Assembly: GCF_004114955.1 (NCBI RefSeq) | Contig: NZ_CP030053.1 | Coordinates: 4,402,001-4,466,000 of the forward strand | Origin: Bradyrhizobium guangzhouense | GTDB taxonomy: Bacteria; Pseudomonadota; Alphaproteobacteria; Rhizobiales; Xanthobacteraceae | Direction: 5' to 3' | DNA: 64,000 nt | Part shown: piece by piece, positions 31,669 to 41,522 of the stretch | How positions within the stretch are numbered: position 1 is the stretch's first letter | Layout of the letters: the number at the start of each line of letters is the position of its first letter | The notes under the pieces: model-generated | Databases searched by the model: none | The model's input: only the letters and a program-made list of their open reading frames with translations | What the model was told of the DNA's origin: nothing | Position numbers and translations under genes: made by a program

Positions 31669-32942
31669 CCACGGGTGTCCGGTTCATTGGAAGTATAGTC
31701 CAAGGTTCAACTGGTTTTGGTTGATAGGGACGGACTGCAGAGGTTCGAGCAAGTTGTTGATCGGACGTCTGTGCATGAGATTGGTGCGGACGAGCCGGGC
31801 AAATTCGAGGGGACTGTGTACCGCTTTTTGAGCGAGCTGGGCCATGCGCAGGAGGAGAAACGCGATCAGGGCGATGGCGATCTGAATGCGGACTGCGTTC
31901 TCGGAGACGCCGATAAAATGCCTGATTCGAAGCGTCTGCTTGACCCAGCGGAAGAACAATTCGATCTGCCAGCGCTGTTTGTAGAGCTCGGCGATCTCTT
32001 CTGCCGACGCGTCGAGATCATTGGTCACGATACGCAACTGCTTGCCGCTCTCAATGACGACGCAGATCTCCCTGACCGGAACTTGCAGCGGATTCTTGCG
32101 GCTGTTGGCGAGGCGGGCCGGCAAGTGACCGATCCGGTCGCTCACAATATTGCTGTTCTTGGAGACGTGGTTCTCCCTTATCACGTCGAGCGGAGTGTTC
32201 TTCTTCAACCGCGTCACGAAGCGGCAGCCGGCCTCATCGAGCTTCGCCCACCAGCCATAATCGTAGTAACCGAGGTCGTAGACGTAGGTTGCGCCCAGCT
32301 CAATCGGCATGGCCTTCGCAGCCGTGATGTCGTTGACGTTGGCTGGCGTCACCGCAAAGTAAACCGGCCGATCGGCATTCGGATCGTAGACGATATGCGC
32401 CTTGGCCCCGAACACATCGGCCGAAAATGTCGCCCAGCTCTCGCTCAGGCTGGAGAGCCTAATACTGGTAGAATCAATCAGGCGGACCGCATCCGCGGTT
32501 GCCCGCCGCAGCCCGCGATGCGCCTGCGGCAGCATCTGTGCGAACAGCTCGCTGAACACCTGCCAAGGTCGCTGCGAGTTGGCGTCCGACATCGTCGAGC
32601 GCTTCACCGGCGCCGCCCCCACGTGATAAAGCCGCGTCTCGTGGCTTGCCATCCCAGTCACGATCTCCCGCAGGCTCGTCGAGCCGCTCAATTGCCCATA
32701 CAGCAGTGCAATAAAGTGGCGCTTCGTCGTCAACTTGCGCACCAATCGATCGGCCCCGTACTTCTCCACGACCTGTTCGAACTTAGACCAAGGGATTTGC
32801 TTCGTTAGACTGTGAAATACGCTATTCTGATGCCGCATGGCGTGGACTTCCTTCCGTGTCTCGAACGTGTGCGAAGCGCTCGAAACACAGAAGAATCCCC
32901 GTCATGCACCCTGTCCACAACAATCGAACCGGACACCCGTGG
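31669..32942. mobile_element. IS4-family insertion sequence, copy 1
   Basis: A 1274-bp element. The terminal inverted repeats CCACGGGTGTCCGGTTC are identical for 17 bp at both ends. It is flanked by the 7-bp direct repeat GCTCGAC (31662-31668 and 32943-32949), the signature of insertion. A single transposase gene fills it. The 7-bp duplication fits the ISPepr1-like part of the IS4 family. The target is the loop of the left hairpin of a REP-like element (CGCCCG-GCTCGAC-CGGGCG). Confidence 0.92.
31684..32838 (-). CDS. IS4-family transposase, copy 1
   Basis: A 384-residue DDE transposase. The first Asp is D122 in RLIDSTSIRL and the second D188 in VYDLGYYDYG. Glu293 lies in the IS4 signature Y-(2)-R-(3)-E-(6)-K, seen as YKQRWQIELFFRWVK. 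The N-terminal DUF4372-like part (SVFHSLTKQIPWSKF) is present. The frame is intact, so it may be active. The protein is identical to that of copy 2, implying recent duplication of the element. A 363-codon antisense frame inside is not a gene. Confidence 0.95.
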   Translation of the reverse strand: MRHQNSVFHSLTKQIPWSKFEQVVEKYGADRLVRKLTTKRHFIALLYGQLSGSTSLREIVTGMASHETRLYHVGAAPVKRSTMSDANSQRPWQVFSELFAQMLPQAHRGLRRATADAVRLIDSTSIRLSSLSESWATFSADVFGAKAHIVYDPNADRPVYFAVTPANVNDITAAKAMPIELGATYVYDLGYYDYGWWAKLDEAGCRFVTRLKKNTPLDVIRENHVSKNSNIVSDRIGHLPARLANSRKNPLQVPVREICVVIESGKQLRIVTNDLDASAEEIAELYKQRWQIELFFRWVKQTLRIRHFIGVSENAVRIQIAIALIAFLLLRMAQLAQKAVHSPLEFARLVRTNLMHRRPINNLLEPLQSVPINQNQLNLGLYFQ

Positions 32943-33034
32943 GCTCGACCGGGCGATCCAGTATTCCAGAGGCTTTCGTCGGAAAGCTCGCTCTCACAAT
33001 TCACGCCTCGGCGTACTGGATGCCCCGGTCAAGC
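32943..33034. repeat. REP-like element interrupted by two IS copies (core)
   Basis: This 92-bp core joins the two IS copies. Its left arm is at 31650-31668 and its right arm at 34309-34328. Put back together without the insertions, the element reads GTCATCGCCCG-GCTCGAC-CGGGCGATCC, the core, then ATGCCCCG-GTCAAGC-CGGGGCATGACAG, with a hairpin at each end. The core is nearly identical to that of the intact element at 34524-34650. Confidence 0.85.
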
Positions 33035-34308
33035 CCACGGGTGTCCGGTTCATTGGAAGTATAGTCCAAGGTTCAACTGGTTTTGGTTGATAGGGACGGA
33101 CTGCAGAGGTTCGAGCAAGTTGTTGATCGGACGTCTGTGCATGAGATTGGTGCGGACGAGCCGGGCAAATTCGAGGGGACTGTGTACCGCTTTTTGAGCG
33201 AGCTGGGCCATGCGCAGGAGGAGAAACGCGATCAGGGCGATGGCGATCTGAATGCGGACTGCGTTCTCGGAGACGCCGATAAAATGCCTGATTCGAAGCG
33301 TCTGCTTGACCCAGCGGAAGAACAATTCGATCTGCCAGCGCTGTTTGTAGAGCTCGGCGATCTCTTCTGCCGACGCGTCGAGATCATTGGTCACGATACG
33401 CAACTGCTTGCCGCTCTCAATGACGACGCAGATCTCCCTGACCGGAACTTGCAGCGGATTCTTGCGGCTGTTGGCGAGGCGGGCCGGCAAGTGACCGATC
33501 CGGTCGCTCACAATATTGCTGTTCTTGGAGACGTGGTTCTCCCTTATCACGTCGAGCGGAGTGTTCTTCTTCAACCGCGTCACGAAGCGGCAGCCGGCCT
33601 CATCGAGCTTCGCCCACCAGCCATAATCGTAGTAACCGAGGTCGTAGACGTAGGTTGCGCCCAGCTCAATCGGCATGGCCTTCGCAGCCGTGATGTCGTT
33701 GACGTTGGCTGGCGTCACCGCAAAGTAAACCGGCCGATCGGCATTCGGATCGTAGACGATATGCGCCTTGGCCCCGAACACATCGGCCGAAAATGTCGCC
33801 CAGCTCTCGCTCAGGCTGGAGAGCCTAATACTGGTAGAATCAATCAGGCGGACCGCATCCGCGGTTGCCCGCCGCAGCCCGCGATGCGCCTGCGGCAGCA
33901 TCTGTGCGAACAGCTCGCTGAACACCTGCCAAGGTCGCTGCGAGTTGGCGTCCGACATCGTCGAGCGCTTCACCGGCGCCGCCCCCACGTGATAAAGCCG
34001 CGTCTCGTGGCTTGCCATCCCAGTCACGATCTCCCGCAGGCTCGTCGAGCCGCTCAATTGCCCATACAGCAGTGCAATAAAGTGGCGCTTCGTCGTCAAC
34101 TTGCGCACCAATCGATCGGCCCCGTACTTCTCCACGACCTGTTCGAACTTAGACCAAGGGATTTGCTTCGTTAGACTGTGAAATACGCTATTCTGATGCC
34201 GCATGGCGTGGACTTCCTTCCGTGTCTCGAACGTGTGCGAAGCGCTCGAAACACAGAAGAATCCCCGTCATGCACCCTGTCCACAACAATCGAACCGGAC
34301 ACCCGTGG
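33035..34308. mobile_element. IS4-family insertion sequence, copy 2
   Basis: The same 1274-bp element with the same 17-bp terminal repeats and orientation as copy 1, exactly 1366 bp downstream of it. Its flanking 7-bp duplication is different, GTCAAGC at 33028-33034 and 34309-34315. This is therefore an independent insertion, not a tandem duplication of one event. The target is the loop of the right hairpin (GCCCCG-GTCAAGC-CGGGGC) of the same REP-like element. Confidence 0.92.
33050..34204 (-). CDS. IS4-family transposase, copy 2
   Basis: A 384-residue protein identical in every residue to the transposase of copy 1, with D122, D188 and E293 and the Y-(2)-R-(3)-E-(6)-K signature intact. The ATG is followed by RHQNSVFHSL. 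The start lies about 105 bp inside the right inverted repeat, leaving room for a promoter. No frameshift is seen, so both copies could supply transposase. Confidence 0.95.
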   Translation of the reverse strand: MRHQNSVFHSLTKQIPWSKFEQVVEKYGADRLVRKLTTKRHFIALLYGQLSGSTSLREIVTGMASHETRLYHVGAAPVKRSTMSDANSQRPWQVFSELFAQMLPQAHRGLRRATADAVRLIDSTSIRLSSLSESWATFSADVFGAKAHIVYDPNADRPVYFAVTPANVNDITAAKAMPIELGATYVYDLGYYDYGWWAKLDEAGCRFVTRLKKNTPLDVIRENHVSKNSNIVSDRIGHLPARLANSRKNPLQVPVREICVVIESGKQLRIVTNDLDASAEEIAELYKQRWQIELFFRWVKQTLRIRHFIGVSENAVRIQIAIALIAFLLLRMAQLAQKAVHSPLEFARLVRTNLMHRRPINNLLEPLQSVPINQNQLNLGLYFQ

Positions 34309-34399
34309 GTCAAGCCGGGGCATGACAGATCGGGCTTGCGTTCTTCATCGGCGGCCGGACACTTTGCCTGGCGGTGCCGGGCCGCTAGCGCAGGCCCTC

Positions 34400-34478
34400 C
34401 GCGATCGCCAACGTCGTGGAAGGTTGGGTGCGCGAGTATCCGGAGCAGTGGCTCTGGCTGCATCGCAGGTGGCGGTAG
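34400..34478 (+). pseudogene. fragment of a second lpxXL-like gene (3' end only)
   Basis: The last 22 codons read NVVEGWVREYPEQWLWLHRR and then W-R-stop, nearly the same as the end of lpxXL at 31540-31605. Before this the frame is broken within about 20 bp. About 45 bp after the stop also match the sequence after the lpxXL stop, and then the REP-like element follows in both places. This is the remnant of a tandem lpxXL paralogue or of a partial duplication, lost together with the rest of its coding region. Confidence 0.75.
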
Positions 34479-34523
34479 CTGCTCCGTCGTTGTGGGCAGG
34501 CTGAGCGCGCGCCTCATTCTCGG

Positions 34524-34650
34524 TGTCATCGCCCGGCTCGACCGGGCGATCAAGTATTCCAGAGGCTTTCGTTGGAAAGCTCGCTCTCACAATTCACGCC
34601 TCGGCGTACTGGATGCCCCGGTCAAGCCTGGTCAAGCCGGGGCATGACAG
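34524..34650. repeat. two-hairpin REP-like element, intact neighbour copy with duplicated loop
   Basis: The left hairpin is CGCCCGGCTCGACCGGGCG. The right hairpin region reads CCCCG-GTCAAGC-CTG-GTCAAGC-CGGGG, in which the 7-bp sequence used as IS target next door occurs twice, separated by 3 bp. The core is nearly identical to 32943-33034. The element and the pseudogene fill the 545-bp gap between the IS and potF; about 100 bp after it show nothing recognisable. Confidence 0.8.
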
Positions 34651-34749
34651 CGAGGGTTCCAAACTGCTCTCGCCTACTACTCCGACAATCTCCGGCCACC
34701 GTTCTACTGTGCATGGGGTTGTTTTGCGGAAATGGCATCCGCGATCGAT

Positions 34750-35862
34750 CTACCGTCCCGTCTTCACCCTGGTCCAGAGCCGGTTGATGATGCGCTGGGT
34801 GGCGGGATCACGGGCCGTGATGACGAACAGCTTTGAGAGCGTCGCCTCGTCGGGATAGATGTTCTTGTCGCCCAGGATCTTTGGGTCGACCAGCTTCTGG
34901 CTGGCGAGGTTGCCGTTGGCGTAGGACAGGAAGTCCGAGTTCTTGGCGGCCACGTCGGGGCGGTAGAGATAGTTGATCAGCTCGTAGGCTTCCTTGACGT
35001 TCTTGGCATCGGCGGGGATCGCCAGATTGTCGAAGAACATCTGCGCGCCCTCCTTCGGGATCGCATAGCCGATCTCGATGCCGTTCTTGGCCTCGGCCGC
35101 CCGCGCGCGGGCCTGCATGATGTCGCCGGACCAGCCGACCACGAAGCAGATCTCGCCGGTGGCCAAAGCGCTAAGATATTCGGAGGAGTGGAACTTGCGC
35201 ACGAAGGGGCGGACTTTTGCGACGACATCGGCGGCCTTCTCCAGGTCGGCCTGCTTGGTCGAGTTCGGATCGAGCCCGAGATAGTTCAGCGCCGCCGGAA
35301 AGATGTCGTCGGCGGAATCGAGCATGTGCACACCGCAGTCTTTGAATTTTGCCAGGTTCTCCGGCTTGAAGACGATGTCCCAGCTGTCGATCTTGGCGTC
35401 CGCGCCCAGGATCTGCTTCACCTTGGCGACGTTGTAGCCGATGCCCGTGGTGCCCCACATGTAATTCGCGGCGTAGACATTGCCGGGATCGTAGGTCGCG
35501 AGATTCTTCGTCACCATCGGCCAGGCGTTGGCGAGGTTCGGCAGCTGCGACTTGTCGAGCTTCTGGAAGATGTTCGCCTTGATCTGGCGCTGCAGGAAAT
35601 AGGCGGTGGGCACCACGAGGTCGTAGCCGGACTTGCCGGCCATCAGCCGTGTCTCCAGCGTCTCGTTGGCATCGAAGGTGTCGTAGACCACCTTGATGCC
35701 AGTCTCTTTGGTGAAGGCCTCGAGGACGTCGGGCGCCATGTAGTTCGACCAGTTGTAGAAGTTGACGACGCGCTCCTCGGCGCCGGCACCCTGCGAGAGC
35801 AATGTCAGCGCGGCGCCGATCGCGAAACCAAGGCGAAACCTCGCGCGGCTGACGTTCGTCAT
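34750..35862 (-). CDS. potF: polyamine ABC transporter substrate-binding protein (PotF/PotD type)
   Basis: A 370-residue periplasmic protein with a signal peptide (residues 1 to about 28, LGFAIGAALTLLSQGAGA). The mature part begins ERVVNFYNWSNYMAPDVLEAF, the classic PotD/PotF start. Acidic and aromatic ligand residues typical of putrescine binding are around GYDLVVPTAYFL and VGWSGDIMQA. No permease or ATPase genes are adjacent. It starts 6 nt after the aminotransferase stop, so the two are co-transcribed, hinting at polyamine or amine use. Confidence 0.92.
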   Translation of the reverse strand: MTNVSRARFRLGFAIGAALTLLSQGAGAEERVVNFYNWSNYMAPDVLEAFTKETGIKVVYDTFDANETLETRLMAGKSGYDLVVPTAYFLQRQIKANIFQKLDKSQLPNLANAWPMVTKNLATYDPGNVYAANYMWGTTGIGYNVAKVKQILGADAKIDSWDIVFKPENLAKFKDCGVHMLDSADDIFPAALNYLGLDPNSTKQADLEKAADVVAKVRPFVRKFHSSEYLSALATGEICFVVGWSGDIMQARARAAEAKNGIEIGYAIPKEGAQMFFDNLAIPADAKNVKEAYELINYLYRPDVAAKNSDFLSYANGNLASQKLVDPKILGDKNIYPDEATLSKLFVITARDPATQRIINRLWTRVKTGR

Positions 35863-35868
35863 CTCTGT

Positions 35869-37065
35869 CTACCTTTTGCGTCCGCGTATCGCGTCCGACA
35901 GCCGCTCCAGCGCGGTGTCGAGCGTCTGGTCCTTCTTGGCAAAGCAGAAGCGCACCACCGAGGTCACGGGATCCTGCTCGTAGAACGCCGAGACCGGGAT
36001 CGCCGCGACCTTGTAGTCTTTCACGATGCGCCAGCAGAACTCGGCATCGCTCTCGTTCAACCCGAGCGGCGACAGGTCGACCGTGAGGAAGTAGGTTCCT
36101 TGCGACTTCAGCACGGGGAAGCCGAGGCTCTCCAGCCCCTTGGTCAGGCGGTCCCGGCTCCGCGTCAGGTCCTTCCGCATCAACAGGAAGTAGTCGTCGG
36201 GCTTGCCGAGGCCGTAGGCGACGGCGGCCTGCAGGTTCGGCGCGGTGGTGAAGGTCAGGAACTGATGCACCTTGGCGGCGACGCGCAGCAGCTGCGGCGC
36301 GGCACAGACGAAGCCGATCTTCCAACCGGTCAGCGAGAAGATCTTGCCGGCCGAGCCGACCTTGATGGTGCGCTCGCGCATGCCGGGGATGGTGATCAGC
36401 GGGATGTGCTTGTGCTCGTCGAAGGTGACGTGCTCCCAGACCTCGTCGCAGATCGCGATGACGTCGAACTCCTGGCAATAGCGGGCCAGCAGCTCGAGGT
36501 CCTCGCGCGGATAGACCACCGCGCTGGGATTCAAGGGATTGTTGAACAGCACCGCCTTGGTCTTTGAATTGAAGACGCTTTTCAGCATGTCCTCATTCAG
36601 CCGCCAGCCCGGCGGCTCGAGCCGCACCAGGCGCGGAATGCCGCCGGCCTGGCGGATGATCGGCAGATAGGAATCGTAGACCGGCTGGAAGCAGACGACT
36701 TCGTCGCCCGGCTGCACCACCGACAGGATCGCCGAGGTCAGCGCCTCGGTGCCGCCAGATGTGACCATGACCTCGCTCATCGGATCGAGCTGGAGGCCGT
36801 GCCAGTGGGCGTAATGGGTCGCGATCGCCTGGCGCAGTTCCGGGATACCCATCATCGACGGATACTGATTGTAGCCGTTGAGCGAGGCATCGGCCGCAGC
36901 GCGGCGGATATCTTCCGGGCCGGGATCGTCAGGAAAGCCCTGGCCGAGATTGATGGCGTTGTTGTCGCGCGCGGCCTGCGACATCGCCTCGAAGATGGTG
37001 ACGGGAAGGTCGGCGAAGACCTTGTTCAGCGAGGAGCTCTTGGTCGTCATCGCGGGGTTAGCCAC
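35869..37065 (-). CDS. class I/II PLP-dependent aminotransferase
   Basis: A 398-residue fold-type I aminotransferase. The PLP Lys is in GSAGKIFSLTGWK (residues about 238-250), with NPLNPSAVV and CDEVWEHVTF contacting the cofactor, and FCFAKKD holding the substrate Arg region. It resembles the methionine/kynurenine (YbdL, KAT-like) group; the amine donor cannot be fixed. The GTG at 37065 overlaps the rhodanese stop by 8 nt; ATG 37050 is the alternative start. It is the middle gene of a rhodanese-aminotransferase-potF operon. Confidence 0.9.
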   Translation of the reverse strand: MANPAMTTKSSSLNKVFADLPVTIFEAMSQAARDNNAINLGQGFPDDPGPEDIRRAAADASLNGYNQYPSMMGIPELRQAIATHYAHWHGLQLDPMSEVMVTSGGTEALTSAILSVVQPGDEVVCFQPVYDSYLPIIRQAGGIPRLVRLEPPGWRLNEDMLKSVFNSKTKAVLFNNPLNPSAVVYPREDLELLARYCQEFDVIAICDEVWEHVTFDEHKHIPLITIPGMRERTIKVGSAGKIFSLTGWKIGFVCAAPQLLRVAAKVHQFLTFTTAPNLQAAVAYGLGKPDDYFLLMRKDLTRSRDRLTKGLESLGFPVLKSQGTYFLTVDLSPLGLNESDAEFCWRIVKDYKVAAIPVSAFYEQDPVTSVVRFCFAKKDQTLDTALERLSDAIRGRKR

Positions 37066-37384
37066 CGACCTTGCTGGGAAGCCCCGCCGCCTTCCACCCG
37101 AGCATCCCGCCGGCCAGATGCTTGTCGTAAGGCAGGCCAGCCGCTTGGGCGGCGAGCGAGGCGGTCACCGAGCGCTTGCCGGAACGGCATGCGAACACGA
37201 CCTCCTTGCCCTGGGGATCGGGGATCGCCTTGGGATCGAAGGTCGAGAGCGGCACGACGACGCCGTAAGGGTAAGCCTCGGCCTGGACCTCGTTCGGCTC
37301 ACGGACGTCAACGAGCAGATAGCGCCCTTCCGCGACACCCTTGGAGACCTCGTCCGGGCTCAGATCCTGTACTTGATTTGCCAC
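37058..37384 (-). CDS. single-domain rhodanese-like sulfurtransferase
   Basis: A 108-residue rhodanese domain with the active-site loop CRSGKRS (Cys near residue 66), the N-terminal LLVDVREPNE motif, and GGMLGWKAAGLP at the end. The start is taken as GTG 37384 because GGAGGA lies 5 nt upstream; a TTG at 37396 is inside that ribosome site. It transfers sulfane sulfur between thiols. It leads the aminotransferase and potF genes. Confidence 0.9.
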   Translation of the reverse strand: MANQVQDLSPDEVSKGVAEGRYLLVDVREPNEVQAEAYPYGVVVPLSTFDPKAIPDPQGKEVVFACRSGKRSVTASLAAQAAGLPYDKHLAGGMLGWKAAGLPSKVGG

Positions 37385-37542
37385 ATCATCCTCCAACGTC
37401 GCAGGGCCCTCGCCGGGCGATCCCGGCCGGCGGCAACCTCGCCTCTCGGCATGCGAAAATCAAGCGCTACAAAGGCTTGAGCTGCCTTGCGCAAGTTAAA
37501 GCTAAATCGCAGCGACTTGAAGTGCGGCTTTGAATCCTAGCC

Positions 37543-39471
37543 CTAGATCGTGACCTGCGTGCCGACCTCGACCACACGACCAGACGGGATCTGGAAATAG
37601 TCGGTGGCGTCGTTGGCGGAGCGGCTGAGCGAGATGAACAGCCGGTCCTGCCAGCGCGGCATGCCCGAATGGGCGGCGGGCTTGAGCGCCCTCCGCGACA
37701 GGAAGAACGAAGTCGACATGATGTCGAACTGCCAGCCGAGCTTGCGGGCGATGGCGAGGGCCTTCGGCACGTTGGGCGATTCCATGAAGCCGAACTTCAG
37801 CGTCACCTTCGAGAAGGTCGGGCTGATCGCCTCCAGCTTCACCCGCTCGGCCGGATCGATGCGCGGGGTCTGCGCGGTCTCGATGGTGAGAATGACATTC
37901 TTCTCGTGAAGCACTTTGTAGTGCTTCAGACTGTGCATCAGCGCGGTCGGCGCGCTCAGGGGATCGCTGGTCAGGAACACCGCGGTTCCGGGGACCCGCT
38001 GCGGCGGCCGCTTCTCCAGCATGGCCACGAGGTCGGCGAGCGGGAATTCGAGCTTGCGCGACTTCTCGAACAGCAGCCGGCTGCCGCGCCGCCATGTGTA
38101 CATCAGGAGGATCATGAGAGAGCCGAGCGCGAGCGGCACCCAGCCGCCCTCGAACACCTTGAGCAGGTTGGCAGCGAGGAACGTCAGGTCGAGGAACAGG
38201 AATGGTGCGATCAGGGCGGCTGCCCACAGCGGCGACCACTTCCAGGCTTTCCAGATCACGACAAATCCCATCAGACCGGTGACCACCATGGTGCCGGTCA
38301 CGGCGATGCCATAGGCGGAGGCCAGCGCGCTGGAGGAGCGGAACAGCAGCACCATCATGATCACCGCCACCAGCAGCAGCTGATTGATGCGCGGAATGAA
38401 TATCTGGCCGGAATGGACTTCGGACGTATGGCGAATTTCGAAGCGCGGCAGCAGCCCAAGCTGAATTGCCTGTCGCGTCAACGAATAGGCGCCAGTGATG
38501 ACAGCCTGGCTCGCGATGACGGTGGCGGCGGTGGCCAGCACGACCATGCTGCCGCGAATGACCCCTTGCGGGAAGAGCTGGAAGAACGGGCTTTCGATCG
38601 CGGCGGGATCGCCGAGGACGAGCGCGCCCTGCCCCAGATAGTTCAGCGCGAGTGAAGGCAGCACGATGAAGAGCCAGGCGGTCTGGATCGGACGCTTGCC
38701 GAAATGACCGAGGTCGGCATACAGCGCCTCGGCACCGGTGACGGCCAGGAACACCGCACCCAGCGTGACGAAGCCGATGATGCCGTGGTGGAGCATGAAC
38801 GACACCGCATAGAACGGGTTCAGCGCGAGCAGCACCTGCGGCTGCCGCATGATCGGACCGATCGCAACGACCGCGATCACGCCGAACCAGACGCACATCA
38901 CCGGTCCAAAGAACGCCGCGACGCGGGCGGTGCCGCGCGATTGCACGGCAAACAGGACGACCAGGATCAGCACGGTGAGCGGAACGATGTAGGGCTCGAA
39001 CGTCAGCGTGACGTCCTTCATGCCCTCGAGGGCCGACAGCACCGACACTGCCGGAGTGATCACGGCATCGCCGTAGAACAGCGCGCCGGAGATGATGCCA
39101 AGCATGACGATGGTCGCCCCGCCGGTGCCGACCGCGCGCTGGGCCAGCGCCATCAGAGCCAGCGTACCGCCCTCGCCGTTATTGTCGGCGCGCAGCAGGA
39201 TCACGACGTATTTGAGCGTCACCACGACGATCAGGGCCCACAGGATCAGGGACACCACGCCGAGGACAGCCGCCGACGTCGGCGCGCCTTCAGCACCTGA
39301 GGCCGCCATCACCGCCTCGCGGAACGCGTAGAGCGGGCTGGTGCCGATATCGCCGTAGACGACGCCGATGCTGCCGAGCGTCAGCGCGCCGAAGCCGGCG
39401 GTGGTGTGGGCATCGCCATGCCCATTGGTCGCCGCCGTTTCCGGGGCGGGAACTGCTACGTCACTTGTCAT
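37543..39471 (-). CDS. kup: Kup-type low-affinity potassium transporter, copy 1
   Basis: A 642-residue proton-coupled potassium uptake protein. The N-terminal [20 protein letters not shown] is the Kup signature, about 12 membrane helices follow to residue about 440, and the cytosolic C-terminus ends [12 protein letters not shown]. It lies directly after a second kup gene on the same strand, with a 152-bp gap. Their sequences are very similar, so this is a tandem duplication. Confidence 0.95.
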   Translation of the reverse strand: MTSDVAVPAPETAATNGHGDAHTTAGFGALTLGSIGVVYGDIGTSPLYAFREAVMAASGAEGAPTSAAVLGVVSLILWALIVVVTLKYVVILLRADNNGEGGTLALMALAQRAVGTGGATIVMLGIISGALFYGDAVITPAVSVLSALEGMKDVTLTFEPYIVPLTVLILVVLFAVQSRGTARVAAFFGPVMCVWFGVIAVVAIGPIMRQPQVLLALNPFYAVSFMLHHGIIGFVTLGAVFLAVTGAEALYADLGHFGKRPIQTAWLFIVLPSLALNYLGQGALVLGDPAAIESPFFQLFPQGVIRGSMVVLATAATVIASQAVITGAYSLTRQAIQLGLLPRFEIRHTSEVHSGQIFIPRINQLLLVAVIMMVLLFRSSSALASAYGIAVTGTMVVTGLMGFVVIWKAWKWSPLWAAALIAPFLFLDLTFLAANLLKVFEGGWVPLALGSLMILLMYTWRRGSRLLFEKSRKLEFPLADLVAMLEKRPPQRVPGTAVFLTSDPLSAPTALMHSLKHYKVLHEKNVILTIETAQTPRIDPAERVKLEAISPTFSKVTLKFGFMESPNVPKALAIARKLGWQFDIMSTSFFLSRRALKPAAHSGMPRWQDRLFISLSRSANDATDYFQIPSGRVVEVGTQVTI

Positions 39472-39623
39472 GGGAGAGCCTGGTGGCCTCTAAAAATGCT
39501 TCACTGCACAACGGCTGAAGAGCGCGCGGCTTATAGTCCTGCGCTGCCGGCATAGCCTAGCCCGATTCTGGGCCCTTGGCATGCAAAATTTGCATGGGTA
39601 CGCCATTGCGTCCCAACTGCCCT

Positions 39624-41522
39624 TCAGATGGTGACCTGGGTTCCGACTTCAACCACCCGCCCGGTCGGAATCTGGAAATAGTCGGTGGCGTCGTTGGCCG
39701 AGCGGCTGAGCGCGATGAACAGATGGTCCTGCCAGAGCGGCATGCCTGATTGCGCCGAGGCCTTCAGCGAGCGCCGCGACACGAAAAACGACGTCGACAT
39801 GATGTCGAACTGCCAGCCCTGTTTGCGCGCGATCGCCAGCGCCTTGGGCACGTTGGGCTGCTCCATGAAGCCGAAGCGCAAGCGCACCTTGGAGAATTTC
39901 TCGCTGATCTTCTCCATCTTGAAGCGCTCGGAGAGATCGACCCGCGGCGTGTGCGCGGTCTCGATCGTCAGGATCACGTTGTGCTCGTGCAGCACCTTGT
40001 TGTGCTTGAGATTGTGCAACAGCGCGGTCGGCACGAAAGCGGGATCGCTGGTCAGGAACACTGCCGTGCCCTTGACGATGTGCGGCGGCCGCTTCTCCAG
40101 GCTGCGGATCAGATCGTCCAGCGGCACCTCGATCCGGCGTGTCTTCTGGATCAGGATTCCCGAGCCGCGCCGCCAGGTCCAGATCGTCCCCGCCATTGCC
40201 GCACCGAACAGCAACGGAACCCAGGCGCCTTCGAGCAGCTTCAGCAAATTGGCGCTGAAGAAGGTGATATCGACCATGACGAAGGGCAGGATCACGACCG
40301 CGGCGGTCGCAGCTTTCCAGTTCCACAGTTTCCAGATCACCACGAAGCCCATGATGCCGTCGGCGACCATGGTGGTGGAGACCGCGATGCCATAGGCCGA
40401 AGCGAGATTGCTGGGTGTGTGGAACAGCAGCACCAGCAGCATCACGCCGATCAGCAGCAGCCGGTTGACGCGCGGCAGATAGATTTGGCCGGCATGGGTC
40501 TCCGACGTGTAGCGCACCTCGAAGCGCGGCAGGAGGCCGAGCTGCACGGCCTGATAGACCAGCGAATAGGCACCGGTGATCACCGCCTGGCTCGCGATGA
40601 CGGTGGCGGCGGTCGCGAGCCCGACCAGCGGCAGCACCAAATGCTCGGGCACCATGCGATAGAATGAATGCTCGATCGCGCTGGGATTTGACAGCACCAG
40701 CGCGCCCTGCCCGAAATAGTTGATCAGCAGCGAGGGCAGCACAAAGAACATCCAGGCCGATTGGATCGGCTTGCGGCCGAAATGGCCGAGGTCGGCGTAG
40801 AGCGCTTCGCCGCCGGTCACGGCGAGAAACACGGCGCCAAGCGTCACCAGGCCGATCGTGCCATGCGACAGCAAAAATTGCAGCGCGTAATAGGGATTGA
40901 TCGCAGCCAGCACGGACGGGTCGTCGGCGATGTGAATGACACCGAGCACCGCAAGACAGGTGAACCAGACCACCATCACCGGTCCGAAGGCCGAGGCCAC
41001 CAGCGCCGTGCCCTTGCTCTGCACCGCGAACAGCAGAACCAGGATCAGCACCGTGAGCGGCACGACGTAATGCTCGAACGCGGGCGTTGCGAGCTTCAGT
41101 CCGTCGACCGCCGAGAGCACCGAGATCGCGGGCGTGATCATGGAATCGCCGATGAACATCGAGGCGCCGACCACGCCGAGCGCGAGCAGGAACCAGCTGC
41201 GCCGCCCCAGCGCGCGCTGGCCGAGCGCCATCAAGGAGAGTGTGCCGCCCTCCCCGTTATTGTCGGCGCGCAGCAGCAGCAGGACGTATTTTGCGGTGAC
41301 GACGATCAGCAGCGCCCACAGGATCAGCGACAGCACGCCGAGCACCATCAGCCGCGTCACCGGCGCACCGTGAGCCGCGCCCCTCACCGCCTCATGAAAC
41401 GCGTAGAGTGGTGAGGTGCCGATATCGCCGAAGACGACGCCGATGCTCCCGAGCGTCAGGGCCCAAAAACCTGATGTGACCGGCCCTTCCTGGGTCTCGG
41501 CCTGCGTGATGCTCGCCGTCAT
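39624..41522 (-). CDS. kup: Kup-type low-affinity potassium transporter, copy 2
   Basis: A 632-residue paralogue of the neighbouring kup. The same signature ([18 protein letters not shown]), helix pattern and C-terminus ([17 protein letters not shown]) are present. The proteins differ most in the first 45 residues and in the cytosolic tail. Divergence shows the duplication is not recent. Kup imports potassium with protons at acid pH or under osmotic stress. Confidence 0.95.
   Translation of the reverse strand: MTASITQAETQEGPVTSGFWALTLGSIGVVFGDIGTSPLYAFHEAVRGAAHGAPVTRLMVLGVLSLILWALLIVVTAKYVLLLLRADNNGEGGTLSLMALGQRALGRRSWFLLALGVVGASMFIGDSMITPAISVLSAVDGLKLATPAFEHYVVPLTVLILVLLFAVQSKGTALVASAFGPVMVVWFTCLAVLGVIHIADDPSVLAAINPYYALQFLLSHGTIGLVTLGAVFLAVTGGEALYADLGHFGRKPIQSAWMFFVLPSLLINYFGQGALVLSNPSAIEHSFYRMVPEHLVLPLVGLATAATVIASQAVITGAYSLVYQAVQLGLLPRFEVRYTSETHAGQIYLPRVNRLLLIGVMLLVLLFHTPSNLASAYGIAVSTTMVADGIMGFVVIWKLWNWKAATAAVVILPFVMVDITFFSANLLKLLEGAWVPLLFGAAMAGTIWTWRRGSGILIQKTRRIEVPLDDLIRSLEKRPPHIVKGTAVFLTSDPAFVPTALLHNLKHNKVLHEHNVILTIETAHTPRVDLSERFKMEKISEKFSKVRLRFGFMEQPNVPKALAIARKQGWQFDIMSTSFFVSRRSLKASAQSGMPLWQDHLFIALSRSANDATDYFQIPTGRVVEVGTQVTI

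Noticed and set aside
31717..32808. 363-codon frame antisense to the transposase (also at 33083-34174)
   Set aside because: Exists in both IS copies only because they are identical; there is no domain and no ribosome site.
31669..34308. Composite transposon formed by the two IS copies
   Set aside because: Only 92 bp of REP-like core lie between them, and each copy has its own different 7-bp target duplication, so they are independent insertions.
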